NCBI GenBank assembly: GCA_964626905.1
Contig: CAZVHA010000001.1
Location: forward strand, 248,001-312,000
Source of the DNA: REEB52 sp964626905
GTDB taxonomy: Bacteria; Chlamydiota; Chlamydiia; Chlamydiales; SM23-39
Length of the DNA stretch: 64,000 nt
Direction: 5' to 3'
A model generated the notes under the pieces. The model saw only the letters and a list, made by a program, of their open reading frames with translations. It was not told where the DNA came from and made no database searches. Both the position numbers and the translations under genes were made by a program. The first letter of the stretch is position 1. Each line of letters begins with the position of its first letter. Positions 25,805 through 32,507 of the stretch are shown here, piece after piece.

Positions 25805-26536
25805 TCAAATTTTGATGCAATAGCCACAATAACCGGTTTTGAGACTTTTTGAAAAGGTAAAGGAGAGATTTTTGGGGATCTTTTTGGTAAAGACCATTTT
25901 CCAAAACGGTTTTGCGAAAATTTTGGGGACAAATCCTTTGATATCGGCGATTTCTAACCCCGATTCCTCACAAAAATCGCTCAACTCTTCGGGCTTGATG
26001 AAGAGGGGATAGACGTGCATATCTTTTGGGGTATTGGGGACAAACCATTCGACCCCTTTGATGATCAAAAGATAGCTCAAAAGGTTCCGATTGAACGTGT
26101 GAAAGAAAAAAAGGCCCCCCTTTTTTAAGACCCTGCTCGCCTCTTTGATCACAAGATTTGGCTCTTCGACGTGCTCGAGCAGATCCATCGCGGTGACGAC
26201 ATCAAACTGACCCTTGGAGAAGGGGAGTGAATAGCCACTTGCCAAAGAATAGTTCACCTGTTTTGTCACATCGTGCGCTGCGGCTATTTTCAAACTCTTT
26301 TCAGAGAGGTCAATTCCATAGACAAAATGGCCCTCTTTTGCAAGGGCATTTGTCAAAAATCCGGCGCCACATCCGATGTCGAGAACTGTTTTCTCTTTCC
26401 CAATTTGGCCAATCACCCAAGGAATTCTAAGCTCGTTTTCTGCTCGCAAAAGGGCAATGGGATGGTCTAAGGCCGTGTACCACTTCTCCTCAAGCAGCTC
26501 GTAAAAATCGTTGTTTATTCTTCGCTGTTTTTCCAT
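25805..26536 (-). CDS. UbiG-like SAM-dependent O-methyltransferase
   Basis: 243 residues. Class I methyltransferase: motif I VLDIGCGAGFLTNALA (about 51-66), post-I GIDLSEKS, motif II FDVVTAMDLLEHV, motif III LKKGGLFFFHTFNRN. Best resemblance is to 3-demethylubiquinol O-methyltransferase, including HVYPLFIKPEEL. Because it sits between a type III PKS operon's membrane protein and tpx, methylation of a phenolic polyketide is as plausible as ubiquinone synthesis. ATG at 26536; overlaps the upstream gene by 22 bases. Confidence 0.85.
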   Translation of the reverse strand: MEKQRRINNDFYELLEEKWYTALDHPIALLRAENELRIPWVIGQIGKEKTVLDIGCGAGFLTNALAKEGHFVYGIDLSEKSLKIAAAHDVTKQVNYSLASGYSLPFSKGQFDVVTAMDLLEHVEEPNLVIKEASRVLKKGGLFFFHTFNRNLLSYLLIIKGVEWFVPNTPKDMHVYPLFIKPEELSDFCEESGLEIADIKGFVPKIFAKPFWKMVFTKKIPKNLSFTFSKSLKTGYCGYCIKI

Positions 26537-27012
26537 AAAATATTCCAAAAGACAATTTGATAAATGAAAAAGAGAGACATGATTAAAAACTGCCCTTTTA
26601 AAAACGCAAAAAGGGCCTCGGGATTATTGAGAAATCGGCCAATCCAAGGGCTCACTTCCACTCCTTGCACAACGGGCCAGATAAATCCGGCGGAAGTGAG
26701 CGTGATCGGGTGGAGCGAAAAAAGCAGAGCATGGAGCCAATGTTCCGATGCAGGGCAGTGCTCTTTGTGGACAAACTCATCTTTGGTGACGAGAAGAGAG
26801 GAAAAAATGGCGAGAAGCGCATAGATCAAAAGAGCTCCTTTAGAAAAGGAGACAAAAAGGACAAATCCCATGCATAAGAGGACGCTCAGCGTATCGATCG
26901 GATGGCCAATTCTCTCCCAGCGGGGAAGCCCCCTTCGGATATGAAAATAACCCTCATCAAACGCGATACATAGCGCCTGCAAAAGAAAGGGTAAAATCGC
27001 AACTACCCACAT
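26515..27012 (-). CDS. Membrane protein of the type III PKS operon
   Basis: 165 residues, four or five hydrophobic helices. A striking polar stretch lies in the middle: KDEFVHKEHC followed by SEHWLHALLFSLHP, with His, Glu and Asp that could bind metal or act in catalysis within the membrane. No named family recalled with certainty, but small membrane proteins accompany type III PKS genes in other bacteria. Its start overlaps the end of the synthase gene by 10 bases and its end overlaps the methyltransferase, so all three are coupled. Confidence 0.75.
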   Translation of the reverse strand: MWVVAILPFLLQALCIAFDEGYFHIRRGLPRWERIGHPIDTLSVLLCMGFVLFVSFSKGALLIYALLAIFSSLLVTKDEFVHKEHCPASEHWLHALLFSLHPITLTSAGFIWPVVQGVEVSPWIGRFLNNPEALFAFLKGQFLIMSLFFIYQIVFWNILWKNSEE

Positions 27013-28094
27013 ACTTTCTCCATAACCGCACCCGATATGCTGAGACCTGGGCCAAATGCGAGGCTGATGATCAAAGTCCCATTGGGCACACCCGGGTCTT
27101 TTAAAATTTTTTCCCAGATGTGAGGCAAAGTGGCCGACGACATATTGCCGTACTCTTTCAATATTTGAAAACTAAACGCCATTTGCTCCTCTGAAACGCC
27201 CAAAGCTTTCACCGCGTAATTTAAAATTTTGGGGCCCCCTGGATGGACGGCAAAAAGAGCGTTTTTGGGAAGGGGATTGCACAACGTTTCGACAAACCGT
27301 TTGATCTCTCTGTTGATGAGCACCGGGATCTCTCTGGATAACCCCATCTGAAATCCCCACTCCACTGCCGTCCAAGTCATCGCGTGTAAAGAGTGGGGGA
27401 TCGTCTCTTCCCTTATCGCAATGAGCCGAAAATGGGGCGCATCTGTTGTCTTTAGCATCGAATATTTAATAAAACCGTCGGCAAAAAGGGTTTGGCAAAC
27501 GAGTTGATCGAGGTTGTGATTCAAGGGGTTATTGTGGAGCGTACAGAGCTCTGTGTGGACAATATCGGCCCGCTTTTTGCATGGATCACTCAAAAGAAAT
27601 CCCTGTCCCATCCGAATTGCCGGGATTGAGGCGTAACATCCCATGTGATAGGCGTGTGTGACCGTTGTGAGCGCGCCCCATTCTCTTTGGGAGACAATGA
27701 CTTGGGCGCCACTTGGCGAAACGTACCCGGTACAAGTCACGTGGATCATATCGTCGGGAGCCAAAGCGTTTTCGGGGTAAAATTTTTCGAAAACTTTGAC
27801 TACCTCTTCTTGAAAAAATTGGCTTCTCGCAGTTAAATTCTTCCCTTCGGGCTGTTCGTGGAGGCGATAAATCTTCATTTTTTCCCAATCGCGATGCAAG
27901 AAATCGGGGAGGACGTGTCCTCTTTTTGCAATTTGCGCGGGCTTGCACCCGACGCGCCAAAGGCTCTCCTTGATGGAGGCGCGCAGATTTTCATCTTGAG
28001 AGGCTTTCACGTGGGCATCGACGAGCCAATCAAGCCCCTCCTCTTGGGAAGTTTCGAATTCGGGTCGCAAGATTTCGAAATCGGTTAAAAGCAT
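27003..28094 (-). CDS. Type III polyketide synthase (chalcone synthase-like)
   Basis: 363 residues. Homodimeric ketosynthase that extends an acyl-CoA starter with malonyl-CoA and cyclises the chain to phenolic or pyrone lipids. The Cys-His-Asn triad is complete: Cys153 in HMGCYASIPAIRMG, His284 in FAVHPGGPKIL, Asn317 in YGNMSSATL. HVTCTGYVSPSG precedes the active site, LFADGFIKY marks the dimer region, FGPGLSISG the C-terminus. This separates it from FabH, which lacks the downstream pattern. Starter and product are unknown. First gene of a compact four-gene operon. Confidence 0.9.
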   Translation of the reverse strand: MLLTDFEILRPEFETSQEEGLDWLVDAHVKASQDENLRASIKESLWRVGCKPAQIAKRGHVLPDFLHRDWEKMKIYRLHEQPEGKNLTARSQFFQEEVVKVFEKFYPENALAPDDMIHVTCTGYVSPSGAQVIVSQREWGALTTVTHAYHMGCYASIPAIRMGQGFLLSDPCKKRADIVHTELCTLHNNPLNHNLDQLVCQTLFADGFIKYSMLKTTDAPHFRLIAIREETIPHSLHAMTWTAVEWGFQMGLSREIPVLINREIKRFVETLCNPLPKNALFAVHPGGPKILNYAVKALGVSEEQMAFSFQILKEYGNMSSATLPHIWEKILKDPGVPNGTLIISLAFGPGLSISGAVMEKVCG

Positions 28095-28162
28095 GTGTCA
28101 TTGATACCCGCTTTCGATTTATAAAGCAAAAAAAAAGGGGATCTGATAACTGGAAAAATAAG

Positions 28163-28363
28163 ATGAGAAGGCTCCTTTGGATGATTTTCCTTTTCGGCGT
28201 CTACGTGTGGCTGATGACTTCGGGACACGATCGGATGGTCATTCAGCAAGGCAAGTCGCTCTTTGAGTCGGTCGTCGCTTGGTTTGACGATGCCGAAATC
28301 GATTTTCAAACCGCTCCCCAAAAGGCGAAAAAAGAGAAAAAAAAATCGCGCAGGTGGGACTAA
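28163..28363 (+). CDS. Small membrane-anchored basic protein
   Basis: 66 residues: one N-terminal hydrophobic helix (RLLWMIFLFGVYVWLM) and a soluble part ending in a Lys/Arg-rich tail (KAKKEKKKSRRW). No recognised family. Divergent from the PKS operon and convergent with the next gene, overlapping it by 4 bases. No strong ribosome site seen, so the call rests on length, composition and lack of another gene here. Confidence 0.5.
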   Translation: MRRLLWMIFLFGVYVWLMTSGHDRMVIQQGKSLFESVVAWFDDAEIDFQTAPQKAKKEKKKSRRWD

Positions 28364-29142
28364 GAAAAGATTTTTTCTCCGACCATCCCAAGTCCAATGA
28401 TCAAAAGGCTAACCCCTAGAATCTGCTTTATCAAAGAGGTTTTGAACGTGTGGGCCCATTTGACTCCAATCGGCACTACAACAGCAGAGGAGATGCCGAT
28501 GATTGCCCAAGCGCTTAGATCGATCACTTCTGAGGGAGCGATTAAAAGATAGGTGAGACTCCCAATTCCCGTTGTAATCCAAGTGCATATCGAGGCACTT
28601 GCAGAGGCCTCGTGAGCTCGGACTCGATAAGCGAGCAGGAGGGGAAAAACAATGGAGCCCCCGCCAATGCCGATCATGCTCGACAATCCCCCCACAAAAA
28701 GAGAAAGGAAGGAGAGGGATCGATTCGGGCTCCTCGCAATTTGAAAGGAGGGGAGTTTGGGAAAACAGAGATACGTTCCCATCAAAAGGGCCATGATTGC
28801 AAAAATAATGCTCAAAATACCGCTCTGCATGTGATGCGCTAAAATGGCCCCAGCAATGCAACCGATGACGAGCGAAAGCGCCATCCAACGAAGGATGCCC
28901 AAAGAAATTGCCCCTTTTTTCCATTGGGATAAAGTGGAAACTGTAGAAATGACAAAACCAATGGCAAGAGAGGTCGCTATCGCTACTTGCATCGGCCCGC
29001 TCTCATAGGTGTGAGTCAACCGAAACATATAGTAGAGCACCGGCACAGTAACCACCCCGCCGCCAATTCCCAGTAACCCTCCCAGTAAACCACTTACAAC
29101 GCCCAGGAGCAGATACAAAACAAAAATGAGTTCAAAATGCAT
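28360..29142 (-). CDS. TSUP family transporter (TauE/SafE type)
   Basis: 260 residues, eight hydrophobic segments in two halves. Each half starts with the family pattern: GLLGGLLGIGGGVVTVPVL near residue 18 and GGLSSMIGIGGGSIVFPLLL near 150. Such carriers move sulfite, sulfoacetate or other small anions outward; substrate unknown here. ATG start. Stands alone, divergent from the small gene downstream at 29203. Confidence 0.9.
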   Translation of the reverse strand: MHFELIFVLYLLLGVVSGLLGGLLGIGGGVVTVPVLYYMFRLTHTYESGPMQVAIATSLAIGFVISTVSTLSQWKKGAISLGILRWMALSLVIGCIAGAILAHHMQSGILSIIFAIMALLMGTYLCFPKLPSFQIARSPNRSLSFLSLFVGGLSSMIGIGGGSIVFPLLLAYRVRAHEASASASICTWITTGIGSLTYLLIAPSEVIDLSAWAIIGISSAVVVPIGVKWAHTFKTSLIKQILGVSLLIIGLGMVGEKIFS

Positions 29143-29202
29143 AAAACGTTTGTTTTCTTTTTCCCCGTTTTATTATGATAATGTCAAGAAGGTTTTTTGA
29201 TT

Positions 29203-29544
29203 ATGAGTTTAAACGCAATCGAGTGGTCAGAGGCACAAGATCTTCTCGTGAAGGAGGACTTTCAAGAACTTCCAGTGGAAAAAACGGCGAAGGCATTGAT
29301 TCGCCCAGTGCAAAGGGTGATTGGGAAACTTGCCAGTTCATCTTATATTCAAGGGTCGCAAATGGCTCCTCTGAAAGGGGTGTTTCAGGAATTGAAGCCG
29401 AGCCTCGATCAGATTGTCGAAGAGATCAGTGCAATCTCCGGCGCGCTTCTCACTCCGAATCTCAAGAGGAACATTTTGGTCCGGAAAAAAAAGAAAAAGG
29501 AGTTTCCGTCAAAAAATAAGAACCTCGGCTTTGCAACTTTTTAA
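29203..29544 (+). CDS. Hypothetical small protein ending in a palindromic repeat
   Basis: 113 residues, unrecognised, helical, with a basic patch near the end (VRKKKKKEF). The last seven codons and the stop (LGFATF and TAA) are provided by the left arm of the adjoining palindromic element, so the repeat was either inserted at or grew into the gene's 3' end. ATG at 29203 follows AAGAAGG; two upstream in-frame codons (TTG ATT) are less likely to start. Confidence 0.6.
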   Translation: MSLNAIEWSEAQDLLVKEDFQELPVEKTAKALIRPVQRVIGKLASSSYIQGSQMAPLKGVFQELKPSLDQIVEEISAISGALLTPNLKRNILVRKKKKKEFPSKNKNLGFATF

Positions 29545-29705
29545 GGTCGAAGGCCTCGAGATATTTGCCCTCTGAGGCGTTAATTTAACATGGGAGGGGT
29601 TAAAAACCCCTTCCTTGTTAAATTAATCGACTAGTTTGACCAAAGGTCAAACGTCAGTGGGCAAATAGACGAGGCAAGCGACCTTAAAAAGTTGCAAAGC
29701 CGAGG
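29523..29705. repeat. 183-bp structured palindrome (family A, copy 1)
   Basis: Outer arms of 27 bp are perfect inverted repeats (29523-29549 with 29679-29705). Inside come a second pair (GCCTCG...ATATTTGCCC with GGGCAAATAGACGAGGC), a long hairpin at 29580-29626 around GGGAGGGGTTAAAAACCCC, and a short one at 29634-29652. A diverged copy in the other orientation is at 54491-54681 with compensatory changes in the stems. Non-coding, except that the left arm ends the gene before it. Confidence 0.9.
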
Positions 29706-29711
29706 TAACAC

Positions 29712-29740
29712 TTGACATCCGGTATTGGTTGAAGTATTTC
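29712..29740 (+). promoter_or_regulatory. Probable promoter of the envelope/redox operon
   Basis: Consensus -35 TTGACA (29712-29717), 17 bases, TATTTC (29735-29740); lies directly after the palindrome and 25 bases before the lipoprotein ATG. Confidence 0.55.
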
Positions 29741-29765
29741 TCAAATATCGATTGAGGATTCTTCT

Positions 29766-31070
29766 ATGAAGATATATTGGGTTGCATTTCTTTTTTTACT
29801 GGGCGGTTGTCTCACGAGCAACTCGTTGCAGTACGAGGCGGTCTCTGAGACCAATCAGTACCGCTTGGCCCGGGTTCGCAAGGGGATGAGTCAAAAGCAA
29901 GTGCTTCAAGTCATGCACAAACCTTACAGTTATGAGTCATTTGAATTTGACGATGACATTTACGACGTCTGGTTTTATGTGACTCGTCCAACCGGGCTCG
30001 ATCAGAGCCGCATGGTGCCGCAAAATTTGACCCCTCTCACATTTAGGAATGGGACTTTAGTTGGAAGGGGCTACTATTGGTACTATTACGCGATGAAAGA
30101 GCAGGCCCATGAAGCCTCTTTACAATCTCCGGCTGAGAAGAAAACGAGCAAAGAAAATGGTGCTGAGGATAAGGCATTTGAAAAAACATTAAAGTCGACG
30201 CTCAAGCCGGAACCAGAAAAAGGGGCAACAGAGGAGCAAAAACTGCCGCCAAACGTCCATATTATCAGCGAAAATGAACCGCTCAAGTCGGAAAAAGGGG
30301 GAACAGAGGAGCAAAAACTGCCGCCAAATGTCCATATTATCAGCGAAAATGAGCCGCTCAATTGTGAGATTTGCCCTCCGAAGGAGTGTGCTCCCGACCG
30401 GTTTGTTATTTTGCAAAAGGGGATGAAAGAAACCCAAGTCTTTCTCCTTTTTGGAAAACCTTTAAAACATGAGAGTTTCACCCTTTGCGAAAATCATTAC
30501 GACATTTGGATATACGACACGATTGCTTCTAAGACAAATAAGCCATCCATCGTCCCCCAGCATCAGACGATTTTGACGTTTAAGAACGCTGTGCTGATGA
30601 GCATGGATGATGAGACTTATTACGAGCTGAAGAGCCAGCTTCCCAAAGAGGAAGTTTCAGCAGTTCAGCCCCCTCAAAGTGTGCGTGTACCCCAGCAGAA
30701 GCAGCGCTCTTCCGCTTTTAAGCCCTATTTCCCGAAAGGGGCTCCTTTAGGGGTGATTTCTCAGGACTTGCTTTCGAAGGTGAAGAAGGGGATGAGCGAG
30801 TCGCAAGTGCTTGAAATTTTGGGTACAACTGCCGACCAAGACACTTTTATGATCAAGAAAGATGTCTACGATATTTGGTATTACAAAATGGATCCGAATG
30901 GCGCATCCATTCCTCTCACTTTTAGAAATGGGGTGTTGATTGGAAAGAGTGCTCGGGAGTATCACAGAATCAAGAAGAAGAAAGGCGGCGAAAAATGCGA
31001 CGACTGTTACGACGAGAGAGGGGAGAGGCTGCAAAAAAATGAGTCAGATCAAAATTTTGACTATTGGTAA
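29766..31070 (+). CDS. Lipoprotein with three BamE/SmpA-like repeats
   Basis: 434 residues. Signal peptide with lipobox LGGC, lipid-carrying Cys15. Three similar modules follow, each starting with a KGM(S/K)xxQV stretch and holding YD(V/I)W(F/I/Y)Y and LTF(R/K)N: about 38-105, 216-290 and 338-400. This is the alpha/beta fold type of BamE/OmlA, an outer-membrane assembly lipoprotein, but BamE has one such domain only. Linkers include a 25-residue segment repeated in tandem (EEQKLPPNVHIISENEPL twice). Probably an envelope structural or assembly factor. First gene of an operon; overlaps the next by 32 bases. Confidence 0.8.
   Translation: MKIYWVAFLFLLGGCLTSNSLQYEAVSETNQYRLARVRKGMSQKQVLQVMHKPYSYESFEFDDDIYDVWFYVTRPTGLDQSRMVPQNLTPLTFRNGTLVGRGYYWYYYAMKEQAHEASLQSPAEKKTSKENGAEDKAFEKTLKSTLKPEPEKGATEEQKLPPNVHIISENEPLKSEKGGTEEQKLPPNVHIISENEPLNCEICPPKECAPDRFVILQKGMKETQVFLLFGKPLKHESFTLCENHYDIWIYDTIASKTNKPSIVPQHQTILTFKNAVLMSMDDETYYELKSQLPKEEVSAVQPPQSVRVPQQKQRSSAFKPYFPKGAPLGVISQDLLSKVKKGMSESQVLEILGTTADQDTFMIKKDVYDIWYYKMDPNGASIPLTFRNGVLIGKSAREYHRIKKKKGGEKCDDCYDERGERLQKNESDQNFDYW
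30216..30361 (+). repeat. In-gene tandem duplication, period 75 bp
   Basis: Two 71-base units (30216-30286 and 30291-30361) with few differences, offset by 75 bases, i.e. 25 codons. It encodes the doubled Pro/Glu-rich linker of the three-module lipoprotein. The third-position differences show it is not brand new, and it keeps the frame. Confidence 0.9.
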
Positions 31071-31638
31071 GTTTCTACTCATTTATCTTTTGCCTCTATG
31101 TGCTGTTTTTTATGTTTCTTTTGGCTGCTGGAGAGTTCCTAAACAACTTTGGGTTTGTGAGGGGAGTTATGCTTTATGTACTTCGGCTCATTGCATTCCG
31201 CAGCCGGGATATCCGAGCAAATCGATCTGTTTTTGCGAAGTAGTGGAGCAGGGGCAAAGCGTTTCCAATATTCCCTGTATTGCGAGAAAGCCGAGGATTG
31301 ATAAGCAGGGGGTGACGACTCTTTTATCTGCATTTTCTTATAAGCATTCCATTGAGGGTACGAAGTTGATGAAATGCCCCGGAAAAACTCCTTGGTCTTG
31401 GTGTTTCAACAAGCAGTGTACAGTCGATCCCAAAAATCCGAAAGGGGCGATCTGTTTTTGTGATGTGATCGATTCGGATGAAGATTGGCTCACGTTTGGC
31501 GGGGGGTGTGATCCGACCACTTGCTCAAAAGGGTATTGGTCTGGATCTTCTATCGCAAGTTTTGATAAGATGAATATTTTCATGAAGAAGAAACTGAAAC
31601 TGGAAGAATTGCCCATTCGATGGTGTGTGATTCAGTGA
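31039..31638 (+). CDS. Cysteine-rich exported or membrane-anchored protein
   Basis: 199 residues, 16 cysteines. An N-terminal hydrophobic helix (about 10-29) can act as signal or anchor. Two similar modules follow: C-x6-C-x4-C-x11-C-F-C and C-x8-C-x4-C-x11-C-F-C, the second followed by a further CDPTTC. The pattern demands an oxidising compartment. The gene lies inside the end of the BamE-like lipoprotein gene and overlaps the next gene, a VKOR-thioredoxin oxidase, by 19 bases; the simplest reading is that the latter forms its disulfides. Family not recognised. Cys-rich envelope proteins are central to chlamydial cell walls, but no similarity to OmcA or OmcB is visible. Confidence 0.75.
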   Translation: MSQIKILTIGKFLLIYLLPLCAVFYVSFGCWRVPKQLWVCEGSYALCTSAHCIPQPGYPSKSICFCEVVEQGQSVSNIPCIARKPRIDKQGVTTLLSAFSYKHSIEGTKLMKCPGKTPWSWCFNKQCTVDPKNPKGAICFCDVIDSDEDWLTFGGGCDPTTCSKGYWSGSSIASFDKMNIFMKKKLKLEELPIRWCVIQ

Positions 31639-32507
31639 TATCTCGAAAGCTCATTTCGGTGATTGCCCTGCTTGGAATGGGCTCAAGTTTTGTAAAATTG
31701 CCTGAAATTGCAGCGCTTGTATCCCCTTGCAAAGAGTGCTCGTTTGCGGAGCCCTATTTACCTCTCATCGCATCGGCCTATTTTGCGATTCTTTTTGCCC
31801 TCTCTCTTCTATTTCCCCATTTTCCTAAGAGCCGTCACATTGCGGGGAGTGGACTTTTATCAGGGACAGCCATTGCGCTGTTATTGATCTTCCGCATGGG
31901 AGGGCACCTATGTATCCCCTGTCTTGTGGGCCATTTTTGCAGTATTGCGATTTGGGCTCTTTGGCTTTTTTTCCCAGAAAGAAGCAAAGTTGTTGAAGAT
32001 CATGTTGCTTTGAAGTGCTCGCTCCTTTTTTTGATTCCCGTCTCTGTTGTCGCACTGTTTGGCAATCTGAATCTCACGTTAATGGCGTATGATATCAAAA
32101 AGAGCGAGCCATTTTTAGAGCTCGGTATGCGGGTAGGGGAGGCGATACCCACCGTCAGTGGAGTTCCTTGGAATGGGAGGGGGAAAATTTTCAATTTTGT
32201 GGCGCCTGATTGCCCTTTTTGCAAAGAGCAGATGGAAATTCTTGGGAAAATTCCCTCTTTGGATATCACTTATATTACTCCGAGTTTAGAGGGGCCGCTG
32301 ATGCAACTAGCTCCAAAGGGGGAATGGATCGAGGATCGGGATTTGACTTTGCGGGGGCTCTTTAAAATTCGGGGCTATCCGACCCTTTATGTCGTTGACG
32401 ATCAGGGAAAAATTGCCAAGGTGATCCGAGGGGTATCTGAGGAGTTGAAAACGCTTGCCAATGCCGATCCTCTTGAGTATGATCCGAATGCAAGGGTGCT
32501 TCAGTGA
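31620..32507 (+). CDS. VKOR-thioredoxin fusion, disulfide-forming membrane oxidoreductase
   Basis: 295 residues. The N-terminal half has four or five helices with the vitamin K epoxide reductase cysteines: a loop pair C37-x2-C40 and the redox motif C98-I-P-C101 at a helix end. The C-terminal half is a thioredoxin fold with C198-P-F-C201 and the cis-Pro region RGYPTLYVVDDQG. Such fusions oxidise secreted proteins with quinone as acceptor, replacing or adding to DsbA/DsbB. GTG or ATG start region overlaps the Cys-rich gene. Co-occurs with a DsbB elsewhere in the window. Confidence 0.85.
   Translation: MVCDSVISRKLISVIALLGMGSSFVKLPEIAALVSPCKECSFAEPYLPLIASAYFAILFALSLLFPHFPKSRHIAGSGLLSGTAIALLLIFRMGGHLCIPCLVGHFCSIAIWALWLFFPERSKVVEDHVALKCSLLFLIPVSVVALFGNLNLTLMAYDIKKSEPFLELGMRVGEAIPTVSGVPWNGRGKIFNFVAPDCPFCKEQMEILGKIPSLDITYITPSLEGPLMQLAPKGEWIEDRDLTLRGLFKIRGYPTLYVVDDQGKIAKVIRGVSEELKTLANADPLEYDPNARVLQ

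Noticed and set aside
31620..32507. Thioredoxin gene with an unrelated membrane N-terminus
   Set aside because: The CIPC motif and loop cysteines in the helical part fit VKOR, so a true fusion is the better call.
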